Part shown: in pieces, positions 8,090-17,191 of the stretch
Layout of the letters: each line of letters opens with the position of its first letter
Position numbering within the stretch: the first letter of the stretch is position 1
Assembly (NCBI GenBank): GCA_041402125.1
Contig: JAWKSY010000015.1
Coordinates: 1-64,000, forward strand
DNA: 64,000 bases
Origin: JAWKSY01 sp041402125
GTDB lineage: Bacteria; Planctomycetota; GCA-002687715; DRQF01
Direction of reading: 5' to 3'
Made by a program: the position numbers and the translations under genes
Notes under the pieces: model-generated
Seen by the model: only the letters and a program-made list of their open reading frames with translations
What the model was told of the DNA's origin: nothing
Databases searched by the model: none

Positions 8090-9862
8090 ATGCTGCGCCG
8101 CGCCCCCGATCGAAACCTCCGCGACCGCTCCTCCCCGCGGCCTCCGAGCCCGGGCTCGAGGCTCGCGCCCGAGCTCCTGGCGGCGCTCGTCGTCCTCGGC
8201 GCGATCTTCGTCGGCCTCGGCGCGCGGGCCCTCTGGAACCCCGTCGAACCCCGCTACGCCGGCATCGCGCTCCGCATCGCCGACGGCGGTCCCTGGCTCG
8301 TCCCCGAGTACGAGGACCTCCCCTACGACCAGAAGCCGCCGCTCGTCTTCTGGTTCGTGGCCGCGCTGCACCGTCTCGCCGGCGGCGAGCTGAACCTCTT
8401 TCTCGTCCGCCTGCCCTCGGCCCTCGGCGCGCTCCTCGGCGCCCTCGGTCTCGTCCGCCTCGGCCGCCGTCACTTCGGCGCGCGCGCGGGGCTCTGGGCC
8501 GGTCTCGTCTACGGCAGCTCCGCGCTCGTCGTCTGGTCCGGCCGCTTCCTCCACCTCGACACGCTCTGCGCCGCGTCCCTGATCTGGAGCCTGCACGCCT
8601 CGCTCGTCGCGGTCGACACCCGCGGCCCGGCGCGCCGTCGGGCGATCGCCCTCGCGACCGCCGCGCTGGCGCTCGGCCTCTACACGAAGGGGGCGCCCCC
8701 GCTCCTCTTCACCGCGCTCACCCTCGCGGGCACCGCGCCCGCGCTCCGCGACCGCCGCGTCCTCACGCGGGCCGGTCTCGGCTGGAGCCTCGGGGGCGCG
8801 TTCGCGCTCTTTCTCGCCTGGTTCCTTCCCGCCTGGGCGGCGATGGGACACGGCTGGTGGCGCGAGATCCTCGTCGAGCAGGGCCTCTCGCGACTCGTCT
8901 CCGAGCGGCCGCCCCGCAAGCACGACGCGCTCTACTACCTCTACTCGCTCCTCGGGGCCCTCACCCCCTGGGCGCCGCTCCTGCCCTTCGCCCTCGTCGC
9001 GGCCGTCCGCGCGCTCCGGTCGCGCGGCCCGGCCCGCCTCGAGCCCGCCGCGCGTCGCGGTCTCGTCCTCGCCCTCGTCTGGCTCCTCGTGACGCTCGTC
9101 GTCCTGAACCTCGGCGAGACGCGTCGCATCCGCTACCTGATGGTCGCGCTCCCCGCCGCCGCGCTCCTCCTCGGCTGGTACCTCGACCACGCCTTCGCGA
9201 AGGCGGCGGGGGAGAGGAACCGCCTCGCCCCGCGCCTCGCCGCGGCCCTGGCCGCCCTCGCGCCGGCCGTCCTCGCGCTCCTCCTCGCCGCGCTCGCCTT
9301 CGCGGGCGAGGCCGTCGCCGGCCGCTTCCGCGGCGCGGCCGCCGCCGTCTTCCGCGGCCTCGCCGACTCCCCCCTGGCGATCCCGATCGGCGTCTCCGCG
9401 CTCGTCCTCCTCGTCCTCGCGGTTCGCGCCGTCCTCGCCGATCGCCCCCTCCGGGCCCTCGGCCACGCGACAGCGATCCTCGTCCTCGGCTGGGCCTTCT
9501 GGGGCCTCGTCGGCGCCCCCGCCCACGACCGCCATCTCGACGACGAACCTCTGCTCGCCCTCGTCCGCCCCGAACTCGCGGCCGGGGCCGAGCTCTGGGG
9601 CATCGAGGGCGTCGCCCGCCGCGAGTCCGCCTGGGGCTGGTACTACGCGATGACGCGCCGCTCGATCCGGGTCGACGACCTGAGCTGCGAGCAGGTGCGC
9701 GCCGCCGTCGCCGCCGGGCGGCGCGTGGTGCTCGTGCGCGAGAGGAAGAAGGGGGAGACGGCGCCGCCGGAGATCGAGGGGATGGTGCGGCTCAACGAGA
9801 AGCCGGTGGGGCGGCGGGCGAGTTGGGTGTTTGCAGATAGAGGTAGGTCGACTGCGCGATAG
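8090..9862 (+). CDS. PMT/ArnT-like membrane glycosyltransferase
   Basis: Polytopic membrane protein of about 590 residues. It resembles the dolichyl-phosphate-mannose mannosyltransferase (PMT_2)/ArnT family, which moves a sugar from a polyprenyl-phosphate donor to lipid A or protein outside the membrane. The first helix is followed by the family stretch NPVEPRYAGIALRI, where the acidic residue before RYA is catalytic in the family, then by YDQKPPLVFWF, also typical. About ten further hydrophobic segments follow. The C-terminal region after about residue 480 is a soluble periplasmic domain. The ATG at 8090 is used; a GTG at 8078 is in frame, and neither has a clear ribosome site. The acceptor is unknown. 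It ends 8 bases from a convergent gene. Confidence 0.85.
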   Translation: MLRRAPDRNLRDRSSPRPPSPGSRLAPELLAALVVLGAIFVGLGARALWNPVEPRYAGIALRIADGGPWLVPEYEDLPYDQKPPLVFWFVAALHRLAGGELNLFLVRLPSALGALLGALGLVRLGRRHFGARAGLWAGLVYGSSALVVWSGRFLHLDTLCAASLIWSLHASLVAVDTRGPARRRAIALATAALALGLYTKGAPPLLFTALTLAGTAPALRDRRVLTRAGLGWSLGGAFALFLAWFLPAWAAMGHGWWREILVEQGLSRLVSERPPRKHDALYYLYSLLGALTPWAPLLPFALVAAVRALRSRGPARLEPAARRGLVLALVWLLVTLVVLNLGETRRIRYLMVALPAAALLLGWYLDHAFAKAAGERNRLAPRLAAALAALAPAVLALLLAALAFAGEAVAGRFRGAAAAVFRGLADSPLAIPIGVSALVLLVLAVRAVLADRPLRALGHATAILVLGWAFWGLVGAPAHDRHLDDEPLLALVRPELAAGAELWGIEGVARRESAWGWYYAMTRRSIRVDDLSCEQVRAAVAAGRRVVLVRERKKGETAPPEIEGMVRLNEKPVGRRASWVFADRGRSTAR

Positions 9863-9869
9863 TCTTCGA

Positions 9870-10118
9870 TCAGCGAATGATCACGGCACGAGTCCGCGCG
9901 CTGACGTCGTCCCAAAGGCGAAATCGAATGATCCCCTCCTCGCCCTCGGGGATCTTGAAGCACACAACCCAAGTCCCGGGAGTAACCTCACGGAACTTCA
10001 GGTTATATCGCTGCGAGCCAATCAAGGCGGAGCCGTGCAATGCCCCTGTGACGCCAGTCACGGTCACGCAGGCTTCCGACCCCGCGGATGCGTAAAGCGA
10101 TCCGGTGATTTGCATCAC
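9870..10118 (-). CDS. small hypothetical protein coupled to the zinc-finger gene
   Basis: A protein of 82 residues with a regular beta-strand-like pattern (SEACVTVTGVTG, YNLKFREVTPGTWVVCFKI) that looks like one small beta-sandwich domain. It starts at GTG 10118, or ATG 10115, overlapping the TGA of the zinc-finger gene, so the two are almost certainly translated together. There is no signal peptide and no family I recognise. Codon use is less G/C-biased than its neighbours, with more A/T at third positions, which may mean a recent arrival. It ends 8 bases from the convergent glycosyltransferase. Confidence 0.6.
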   Translation of the reverse strand: MMQITGSLYASAGSEACVTVTGVTGALHGSALIGSQRYNLKFREVTPGTWVVCFKIPEGEEGIIRFRLWDDVSARTRAVIIR

Positions 10119-10759
10119 GCATTCTGGACGACTACGGCCAGCTCCTGGAGCAGGGCCCTCAATCCGTCTTCTGCCTCACTCGCTGCCAGGGCATTCAATT
10201 GAGGAAGAAAGGGCTTCAAGTCCACCGGAGGGAGTCTCATGAGGCTATCGACAGCGATCACTCGGACCTGAACCCGCGAGTCCGTCGCGGCGATGAGGAG
10301 AATGTCGGCAAGTGCGCTGTGCCCTCGGTCGGCAATCCACTGGACCGCCATGACGACCTGCTCTTCGGAGCCAAGTTGAACGATCCTCGCGATCGCCGGC
10401 TTCCCCGAGCCCGCGAAAACGCGATCGAGTTCTTGCATGCTCGCAGCGAAGATCGGCCCGTCCTGCTGAGGGGGTCCTTGGTTCGCGCGTGACGGCAGCA
10501 AATACGCCAAGGACCCCGTCAACGCGAGGAGCCCGAGCGCCGTTCCCGCGACGAGGAAGCGGCGGCGCCGCTTCAGTCGCGAGAGGTGGAGCTGCTCCGC
10601 GGCTTCGGTGATGGATCCGATGAAGTGCTTGCCATCCCCATGGACGATGGGGTGGCAGAAGGAGCAATGGTCGATGTGCTCATCGGCCCATCCCTTGGCG
10701 CCGAGCGCCCAGGCCTTCAGGTAAGTCGTGCAGCGGTAACGCCCAGGACCTCTACTCAT
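10115..10759 (-). CDS. anti-sigma-factor-like zinc-finger membrane protein with HEAT-like C-terminus
   Basis: A protein of 214 residues. The N-terminus holds a zinc-binding H-x3-C-x2-C motif (H28, C32, C35 in HIDHCSFC), the signature of zf-HC2 anti-sigma factors. A basic stretch RLKRRRR leads into one membrane helix (about 68-87). Residues 110-214 form helical repeats resembling HEAT units. The layout suggests a membrane-anchored anti-sigma or sensor with a scaffold domain outside, but no sigma factor gene is adjacent. The start is the ATG at 10759; the frame is open far upstream but the protein-like sequence begins here. It overlaps the following small gene by the stop codon. Its codon use is less G/C-rich than the neighbouring genes. 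Confidence 0.7.
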   Translation of the reverse strand: MSRGPGRYRCTTYLKAWALGAKGWADEHIDHCSFCHPIVHGDGKHFIGSITEAAEQLHLSRLKRRRRFLVAGTALGLLALTGSLAYLLPSRANQGPPQQDGPIFAASMQELDRVFAGSGKPAIARIVQLGSEEQVVMAVQWIADRGHSALADILLIAATDSRVQVRVIAVDSLMRLPPVDLKPFLPQLNALAASEAEDGLRALLQELAVVVQNA

Positions 10760-10806
10760 CGCTGTCTCCGAGTCGAGAACCGCCGACGGCCCGGCGGTCA
10801 GGGAAA

Positions 10807-10835
10807 TCGTCGCACGGGACGAAGCCTCTGTAAAC
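10807..10835 (-). promoter_or_regulatory. possible promoter of the zinc-finger operon
   Basis: Minus-strand TTTACA (10835-10830) is followed after 17 bases by a weak -10, GACGAT (10812-10807). The start would fall about 40 bases before the ATG at 10759. The -35 is good and the -10 poor. Confidence 0.32.
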
Positions 10836-10866
10836 GCCCTTTTCGGGCCCTCGATCGGGTCTCGGG

Positions 10867-10896
10867 CCCCGGAAGGCGCGCGAGGGCCTTCCGGGG
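10867..10896 (-). terminator. GC-rich hairpin after the ArsC-like gene
   Basis: An 11 bp perfect stem (CCCCGGAAGGC with GCCTTCCGGGG) and an 8-base loop lie 31 bases after the stop of the ArsC-like gene. No U-tract follows, so its strength as a terminator is uncertain. Confidence 0.5.
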
Positions 10897-10926
10897 GCTG
10901 ACTTGCGGTGGTCGGGGGGGCTGGAG

Positions 10927-11274
10927 TCAGCCGAGGAGCTCGGCGTAGGCCTCCTCGTTGAAGCCCACGATGAGCGTCTTGCCGAGGGTCCAGCTCGGGG
11001 CGCGGAGGTTGCTCGACGGGCCCACGACGAGCTTCGCGAGCTCCTCGTCGGTGGGGGCGTCCTTCGAGGTCGAGGCTCACGACCTTCTTGCCCTTCATCG
11101 CGACGAGCTTCGCGTGCTGGCGGACGAAGGCCACGGCCTCGTCGGCGTCCATCTTCTCTTCGCTGCATTCACCACCGTCCTGGTGGCGATGTCCCGGCCC
11201 TCGAAGAAGGCATCGGAACGGCCGCAGCTCGTTCAGCCCTTGCGGTGGTAGTACCAGGCGATCTTCTTCGGCAT
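10927..11274 (-). pseudogene. ArsC/Spx-like thioredoxin-fold protein, frame-disrupted, TGA at the CxxC position
   Basis: The gene starts MPKKIAWYYHRKG and then has TGA (11235-11233) exactly where the first residue of a CxxC redox motif belongs, reading x-T-S-C-G-R-S-D-A-F-F. The rest continues in three frames. A base is missing near 11167, after which CSEEKMDADEAVAFVRQHAK is in a second frame. A base is extra near 11065, after which KDAPTDEELAKLVVGPSSNL and the end AYAELLG are in a third. Stitched together this is a complete ArsC/Spx-like protein of about 115 residues. I recall such ArsC-family proteins occurring with either selenocysteine or cysteine at this position, so TGA may encode selenocysteine; TGC mutated to TGA is the alternative. 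The two indels could be assembly errors or real decay. The substrate is unknown; arsenate reductase activity is not implied. Confidence 0.65.
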
Positions 11275-11345
11275 GTCGATTCTCCTCGACGGCAGGGTTG
11301 CGCACCCGGCGCCGGATATCAAGGCGGGAGCCGGGGCGAGCGCGG

Positions 11346-11456
11346 ATGCACGTATCGGTGCCAGTCACCTGATGTGCATTTCCGGGCGAATCGGTTTCGC
11401 AAGCGGACCCGGGCCGAACGGAAATGCACATCGGGTGACTGGCACCGTACGTGCAT
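11346..11456. repeat. REP-like hairpin pair, locus 1
   Basis: Two hairpin units lie head to head. Unit a (11346-11379) is ATGCAC, GTATC, GGTG, CCAGT, CACC, TGAT, GTGCAT; unit b (11424-11456) is its near reverse complement. Each unit folds alone (inner stem GGTG/CACC, outer stem ATGCAC/GTGCAT), and the pair can also fold as one long inverted repeat across a 44-base spacer. The same architecture recurs at 15555-15670 and 58668-58778 with different but still complementary outer stems. Confidence 0.85.
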
Positions 11457-11487
11457 CTTCCGACGACGGGGCGGCGACGAGGAGAAG

Positions 11488-11516
11488 TCTCATCGGGTGA
11501 CTGACACCGTATGAGA
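11488..11516. repeat. REP-like single hairpin, locus 1
   Basis: TCTCAT, CGGGTG, ACTGA, CACCGT, ATGAGA: a 29-base hairpin of the ACTGA-loop subtype, 31 bases from the pair. It matches 15683-15719 and the reverse complement of 57975-58005. It lies 51 bases before the ATG at 11568. Confidence 0.8.
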
Positions 11517-11567
11517 ATCTTCCGGGCGCGAGCGATCGGGTAGACTCCGCCCCGGACGGAGAGAGAC

Positions 11568-13514
11568 ATGCGCATCCTCGTCATCTGCCTGCTGATCGCC
11601 GGGCTCGCCCGCGGGGCGTCCGCCCAGGGTCCGGAGTGGGAGTGGAAGGCGGGGGGGCTCGCGATCGAGTTTCCGGCGGGCTGGGTGCTCGAGGAGGAGA
11701 TCTCCCCCGTCACTCTCGCCCGCGCCTGGCGCGGCGCGACTCTCGATCTGTTCAAGGCCCGCTTCGAGGGCGACGTCGACAGCGCCGGCCTCATGCTTTG
11801 GCTCGAGGATCAGCGCGCGACGCCCGCCGATCTCGCGGCGCGGATCGCGCACCGGGCGAAGAGCGCGGGGAATGCGGTCGGTCAGCCGCGGCCGCAGCGC
11901 ATCGGAGATCGCGACGTCGTCGTGCTCGACGGCCAGCTCGACGATCAGGGCCACGAGATCCGCACCCTCTGCTTCGAGAAGGACGGCGTGCTCCTGAGCT
12001 TCTGGTTCGCGATGCACGAGACCGATACGGACGTCATCTCCGAGGCGCTCTTCCGCCGCCTCGAGTTCGATGCGGCGAAGCCGATCCCCGGGCACCTGCG
12101 GCCGGGCCGGCCGCGCGTGGTGGATGCGCCGGAGGTCCGGGCCGAGGGAGGCGCGTGGTTCTCGGGCCGGACGGGGGTCCTCTTCGAAGAGGGCGCGGGA
12201 TGGACCAACCACGTCACGGTCGCGGGGAACTTCATCGTGCTCAGCGACTTCGTCGCCGGAGGGCGCATCGAGGTCCAGTTCACCGAGGCCCAGGATCCGC
12301 CGGATCGCGAATCGGAGCGTGGCTACGCCGCCTACCTGCTCGAGGACTACCCCACCGGAAAGGAGAAGCGCGCGCACAAGGTCCCCTTCCTCGGCCGGAA
12401 CATCACGATGTTCGAGGACATCTTCGGAGATTCGGCCCGCGGCCTCGTCGCCATCGGACGGACCCTCTGCATCGTGACCTTCGAGGGCTCCCTCGAAGGG
12501 GACTGGACCGAGCGGCTCGCGGTCGGCCTGGCGCGCTTCCGTCGCGTCGACGGCGCCGAGAGAACGGCGCGTCGGCGGGTCATGCGGACCTCCGGCCTCG
12601 CGCTGGACGAGCGCACGACGGCGCTCGCGGCGCGCGGCGACTCCGTCTACCTCCTCGCCCACGGCGCGATCTGGAAGCAGCCGGAGGACGAGACCTGGTG
12701 CCGACGGCTCGGCGGCGAGCCCGACGGGCGGGGGCTGCTCCTGCCCGGGATGGTCTCCTTCCGTCGCTGCGATCCGGGCGGTCGTCTCTCGCTCGCCGGG
12801 GTCCCGCTCGACGCCGAGACCGGCGTCGACGGCATCGTCCGGCGGCTGGTGCGCGACGCGAAGATCGAGGACGAGGCCTCGCTGATCGTCGACGGCGCCC
12901 CGGCCTGGACGGGAACGCTCCGGCTCACGGAGACCGAGATCGAGCGGATCCTCGTCGTGAAGACCGACGATCGCCGAGCGGCGGTGGCCTGGGTCCGGAT
13001 CGACGAGGACGAGCGCTACGACCCGCCGGAGGTCGTCGAGCGCGCCCTCCGCTCCTTCCTCGTCCGGCCGGCCCTCGCCGAGGTCGAGAGTCGCGAGGGC
13101 GTCACCGTCTTCCGCGCCTGGGGCTTCGCGCTGCGTCACGGCGCCGACGAGTTGCAGACCCAGCCGCCGGCGGGAGCGCTGAACATCGAGGCGCGCTGGC
13201 GCCTCGCGCTCCGCGCGGGCCCGGCCGAGATCTTCGCGCGTTCCTTCGACCGGAACGTCAGCTCGGACGACGAGATGTTCGCGGCCGAGCGCCAGTGGCA
13301 CGCCGCCGAGGTCGACGGCCCCCCGAAGAGCGAGCGATCGCTCGAGGTGCAGGGCTTCCCCGCCCGGCTCTGGGTCTTCGGGGAGGGGAGCCGTCGGCGC
13401 GAGATCCTCTGCGTCCGTCGCGGCCGCCTCTTCTTCACCCTGACGCCTCCTCGCGGCGCCCCGGCGAGCGAGCTCGCGGACCGGATCGAGTTCGAACTCG
13501 GCCGCTACGACTGA
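11568..13514 (+). CDS. secreted hypothetical protein, paralogue of the next gene
   Basis: Exported protein of 648 residues with a signal peptide (MRILVICLLIAGLARGASA, cut before QGPEW). It appears to be built of about three modules of 190-200 residues, each beginning with a short beta stretch of the kind WKAGGLAIEFPAGWVLEE and ending near an RRLEFD-type motif. The folds recall small lipoprotein/PsbP-like domains, but I cannot name the family. A TAGACT -10 box (11541-11546) would give a leader of about 15 bases, and GGAGAG precedes the ATG. The following gene is a full-length paralogue with the same modular plan, so the two probably act together or diverged after duplication. Function unknown. 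Confidence 0.75.
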   Translation: MRILVICLLIAGLARGASAQGPEWEWKAGGLAIEFPAGWVLEEEISPVTLARAWRGATLDLFKARFEGDVDSAGLMLWLEDQRATPADLAARIAHRAKSAGNAVGQPRPQRIGDRDVVVLDGQLDDQGHEIRTLCFEKDGVLLSFWFAMHETDTDVISEALFRRLEFDAAKPIPGHLRPGRPRVVDAPEVRAEGGAWFSGRTGVLFEEGAGWTNHVTVAGNFIVLSDFVAGGRIEVQFTEAQDPPDRESERGYAAYLLEDYPTGKEKRAHKVPFLGRNITMFEDIFGDSARGLVAIGRTLCIVTFEGSLEGDWTERLAVGLARFRRVDGAERTARRRVMRTSGLALDERTTALAARGDSVYLLAHGAIWKQPEDETWCRRLGGEPDGRGLLLPGMVSFRRCDPGGRLSLAGVPLDAETGVDGIVRRLVRDAKIEDEASLIVDGAPAWTGTLRLTETEIERILVVKTDDRRAAVAWVRIDEDERYDPPEVVERALRSFLVRPALAEVESREGVTVFRAWGFALRHGADELQTQPPAGALNIEARWRLALRAGPAEIFARSFDRNVSSDDEMFAAERQWHAAEVDGPPKSERSLEVQGFPARLWVFGEGSRRREILCVRRGRLFFTLTPPRGAPASELADRIEFELGRYD

Positions 13515-13586
13515 CCCCACGCCCGGCGGCCAGGCGGTTAGACTGGGGGCCGGCGTTCAGGTTCTCTCTCCATCTCGAGTCCTCCC

Positions 13587-15542
13587 ATGCCACGAGTCCT
13601 CCTCGCGTGCCTCCTCGTCCTCCTGCCGCTCGTCGGGCTCTCCGCGCAGAAGCCGGTCTGGAAGTGCGATGAGACGGGCATCACCCTGACCTTCCCGGAC
13701 GGTTGGACCGTCAAGCCGGAGGCGACGCCGGGATCGGTGGCGACGGCCCCGACCAAGAGCGCCTTGTGTCTCGTCGGCGCGAGGTCCGGCGAGGATCGAG
13801 GCGGTTTCGTCCAGTTGTTCCTGGGCGCCGGCGTGTATGGCATGCCCATCCGCGAGTGGATGGACGTCGCCAATCAGCAGGAGGAACAGAAGGGCGATCT
13901 GGCGGGCGAGCCCTGGAAGTATCGACGATTCGGTCGCGTCGAGACGATGTACCGCGACGCCGATCCGGGCAACTTCGACCCCCAGCAGGTCCTGTTTCGC
14001 GACTACATCTTCGACAAGGACGGCGCGCTTCTGAGGCTCTTCATCGCCGCTCCGCCGAAAAAGCACGATGCGCTCGCGCGCGCGATCTTCCGCGGCCTGA
14101 AGCTCGATCCGAAGGTGTCGATCGATCCGCGATGGGGGCCGATTCCGCCTCCAGTGCTCCGGCGATTCGACGCCGAACTCGCGGAAGGGCGCCTCACGCA
14201 CGCGGCCGCCCGGCTGGAGCTGCGGGAAGGCGACGGCTGGTACTTCCTGCGCCAGCCGGCGGCGCCGATGAGCGAAGCCGCGATGTCGGTGATGCTCGTC
14301 CGATACGCCGGTGGGCCCTTCAACCTGATGCTCACCGTCTTCCCCCACGACTACGACACCGGGGCGCAGGCGAGGATGGATGCCATCACGGCAAAGTTCC
14401 ACGGGGACTCGAAGCCGGTCGTGACGCGTCCGGCTCTCGGCCGCGAGCTCGAGTTCCGAAACGAGGCGGGGGGGGATCAACTCGCCGCGCAGTTCATGTC
14501 CGGCGATTGTCGGGTCCGCCTCGCGATCGGCGGAGGGGATGCCGACGAGCGCGTCGCGGTCCTGAAGGACGCCCTCGAACTCCTGCGAGTCCTCGATGAC
14601 CGCGAGGTCGAGGAGGCCCGACGGCGCTTCTACCGCTCGGCGACGAACCTGGAGGGCCATCACGAATTCGCCGACGCGAACGGACGCCAGGTCGTCTGCC
14701 CCTCGTTGGGACTGATCTGGACCCAGCCGCCGGGCTCGGACTGGCAGCTCCGGTCTTGCGACCGTCACGGGCCGACCTTCGTGTCGCCCTCGCAGAACAC
14801 GGGAATGCGCGTCCGCGTCGTCGAGGTCGATCCGGACACGACCCTCGCCAAGGCCGCGGCGACGGGCTACGGCCTCGAGACCGCCGGCCGGCTGAAGGCC
14901 GGAGACGTGGTCGAGAAGTCGATCGGGGACGTGCCGTTCTGGTTCGCGACGAACACCGCGCCCGGGAAGAACCCCTCGCGCGTCTTCGCGCGGCGTCTCG
15001 ACGAGAAGCGCTGCCTGGTCGGGATGGTCAACTCCCTCGAGACGATGTGCGACGAGATCGTCCGACGCGCGGAGGACTTCGCGGCCGCCTTCGAGGTGGT
15101 CCCCGGTCTCGCCGCCGTGGAGGCGACGAAGGAAGGCACGCGGATCCGACGCTTCGGCATCCATCTCCGCCACGCCCCGGGGAAGATCGCCCCGCTGATC
15201 GCCGGGGCTCTCGGCGGACATCCACGGATCGTCGCGGGCGAGTGGAGCCTCGAGACGCCGCAGGGAGCGGTCGTGGTCCGGGCGCTCGGCGTCAATCCGG
15301 AGAACATGCCCGTCGACGCGATCACCCTCGAGAACTCCCTCACCGGGATGGGGTGGACGGGAGGCGAGTCGCGGCCGATGCAGCTCGGCGGATTCCCGGC
15401 TCGCGCCGCGGCCCTGGGAGAGGGCGAGAGCCGTCACGAGGGGTTCGTCGTCCGTCGCGGATCGACCCTGTTCCAGGTCGAGGGGCCGCCGGGCATGAAG
15501 ATCGCCGAGCTCGAGGTGATGATCGAGTTCGAGGGGCGCTGA
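13587..15542 (+). CDS. secreted hypothetical protein, paralogue of the previous gene
   Basis: Exported protein of 651 residues with a signal peptide (MPRVLLACLLVLLPLVGLSA, cut before QKPVW). It shares the modular layout of the preceding gene, for example WKCDETGITLTFPDGWTVKP near the start and AIFRGLKLDPKV at the end of the first module. Some spans are clearly alignable while others differ. It has its own TAGACT -10-like box at 13539-13544, also used by the paralogue. A REP-like pair begins 13 bases after its stop. Function unknown; no catalytic motif seen. Confidence 0.75.
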   Translation: MPRVLLACLLVLLPLVGLSAQKPVWKCDETGITLTFPDGWTVKPEATPGSVATAPTKSALCLVGARSGEDRGGFVQLFLGAGVYGMPIREWMDVANQQEEQKGDLAGEPWKYRRFGRVETMYRDADPGNFDPQQVLFRDYIFDKDGALLRLFIAAPPKKHDALARAIFRGLKLDPKVSIDPRWGPIPPPVLRRFDAELAEGRLTHAAARLELREGDGWYFLRQPAAPMSEAAMSVMLVRYAGGPFNLMLTVFPHDYDTGAQARMDAITAKFHGDSKPVVTRPALGRELEFRNEAGGDQLAAQFMSGDCRVRLAIGGGDADERVAVLKDALELLRVLDDREVEEARRRFYRSATNLEGHHEFADANGRQVVCPSLGLIWTQPPGSDWQLRSCDRHGPTFVSPSQNTGMRVRVVEVDPDTTLAKAAATGYGLETAGRLKAGDVVEKSIGDVPFWFATNTAPGKNPSRVFARRLDEKRCLVGMVNSLETMCDEIVRRAEDFAAAFEVVPGLAAVEATKEGTRIRRFGIHLRHAPGKIAPLIAGALGGHPRIVAGEWSLETPQGAVVVRALGVNPENMPVDAITLENSLTGMGWTGGESRPMQLGGFPARAAALGEGESRHEGFVVRRGSTLFQVEGPPGMKIAELEVMIEFEGR

Positions 15543-15554
15543 TCGTCGAGGCCC

Positions 15555-15670
15555 GAGATGCTAGTACGGTGCCAGTCACCGGATGAGCATCTCGGTCAGC
15601 CCCGATTCGCCGAATCGTGCGACGTGCGCCCCGGGGATGCTCATCCGGTGACTGGCACCGTACGAGCATC
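15555..15670. repeat. REP-like hairpin pair, locus 2
   Basis: Unit a (15555-15593) has an outer stem GAGATGCT/AGCATCTC of 8 bp, symmetric 5-base internal segments, inner stem GGTG/CACC and loop CCAGT. Unit b (15636-15670) is its inverted partner with GATGCTC/GAGCATC. The spacer is 42 bases. Outer-stem bases differ from locus 1 but remain paired. Confidence 0.85.
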
Positions 15671-15682
15671 TTCCGCGTTCCG

Positions 15683-15719
15683 GAATTCTCATCGGGTGAC
15701 TGACACCGTATGAGAATTC
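15683..15719. repeat. REP-like single hairpin at the end of the DUF1501 gene
   Basis: A perfect 10 bp outer stem GAATTCTCAT/ATGAGAATTC encloses CGGGTG, loop ACTGA, CACCGT (37 bases). It begins one base past the stop codon of the minus-strand DUF1501 gene, so it may also serve as its transcript end. Confidence 0.85.
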
Positions 15720-15720
15720 G

Positions 15721-17187
<1,467 letters not shown>

Positions 17188-17191
17188 GTCA

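Noticed and set aside
6236..9535. Minus-strand open frame of 1099 codons across the kinase gap and glycosyltransferase
   Set aside because: It is antisense to recognised genes, consists of low-complexity Glu/Arg/Gly/Ala text, and exists because G/C-rich DNA has few stops.
11160..11235. A confident bacterial SECIS element after the TGA in the ArsC-like gene
   Set aside because: The hairpins that can be drawn are weak and lack the conserved loop G; left as an open question under findings.
11346..11516. CRISPR array
   Set aside because: Only three hairpin units with unequal spacing and inverted orientation are present; there is no regular direct repeat or cas gene.
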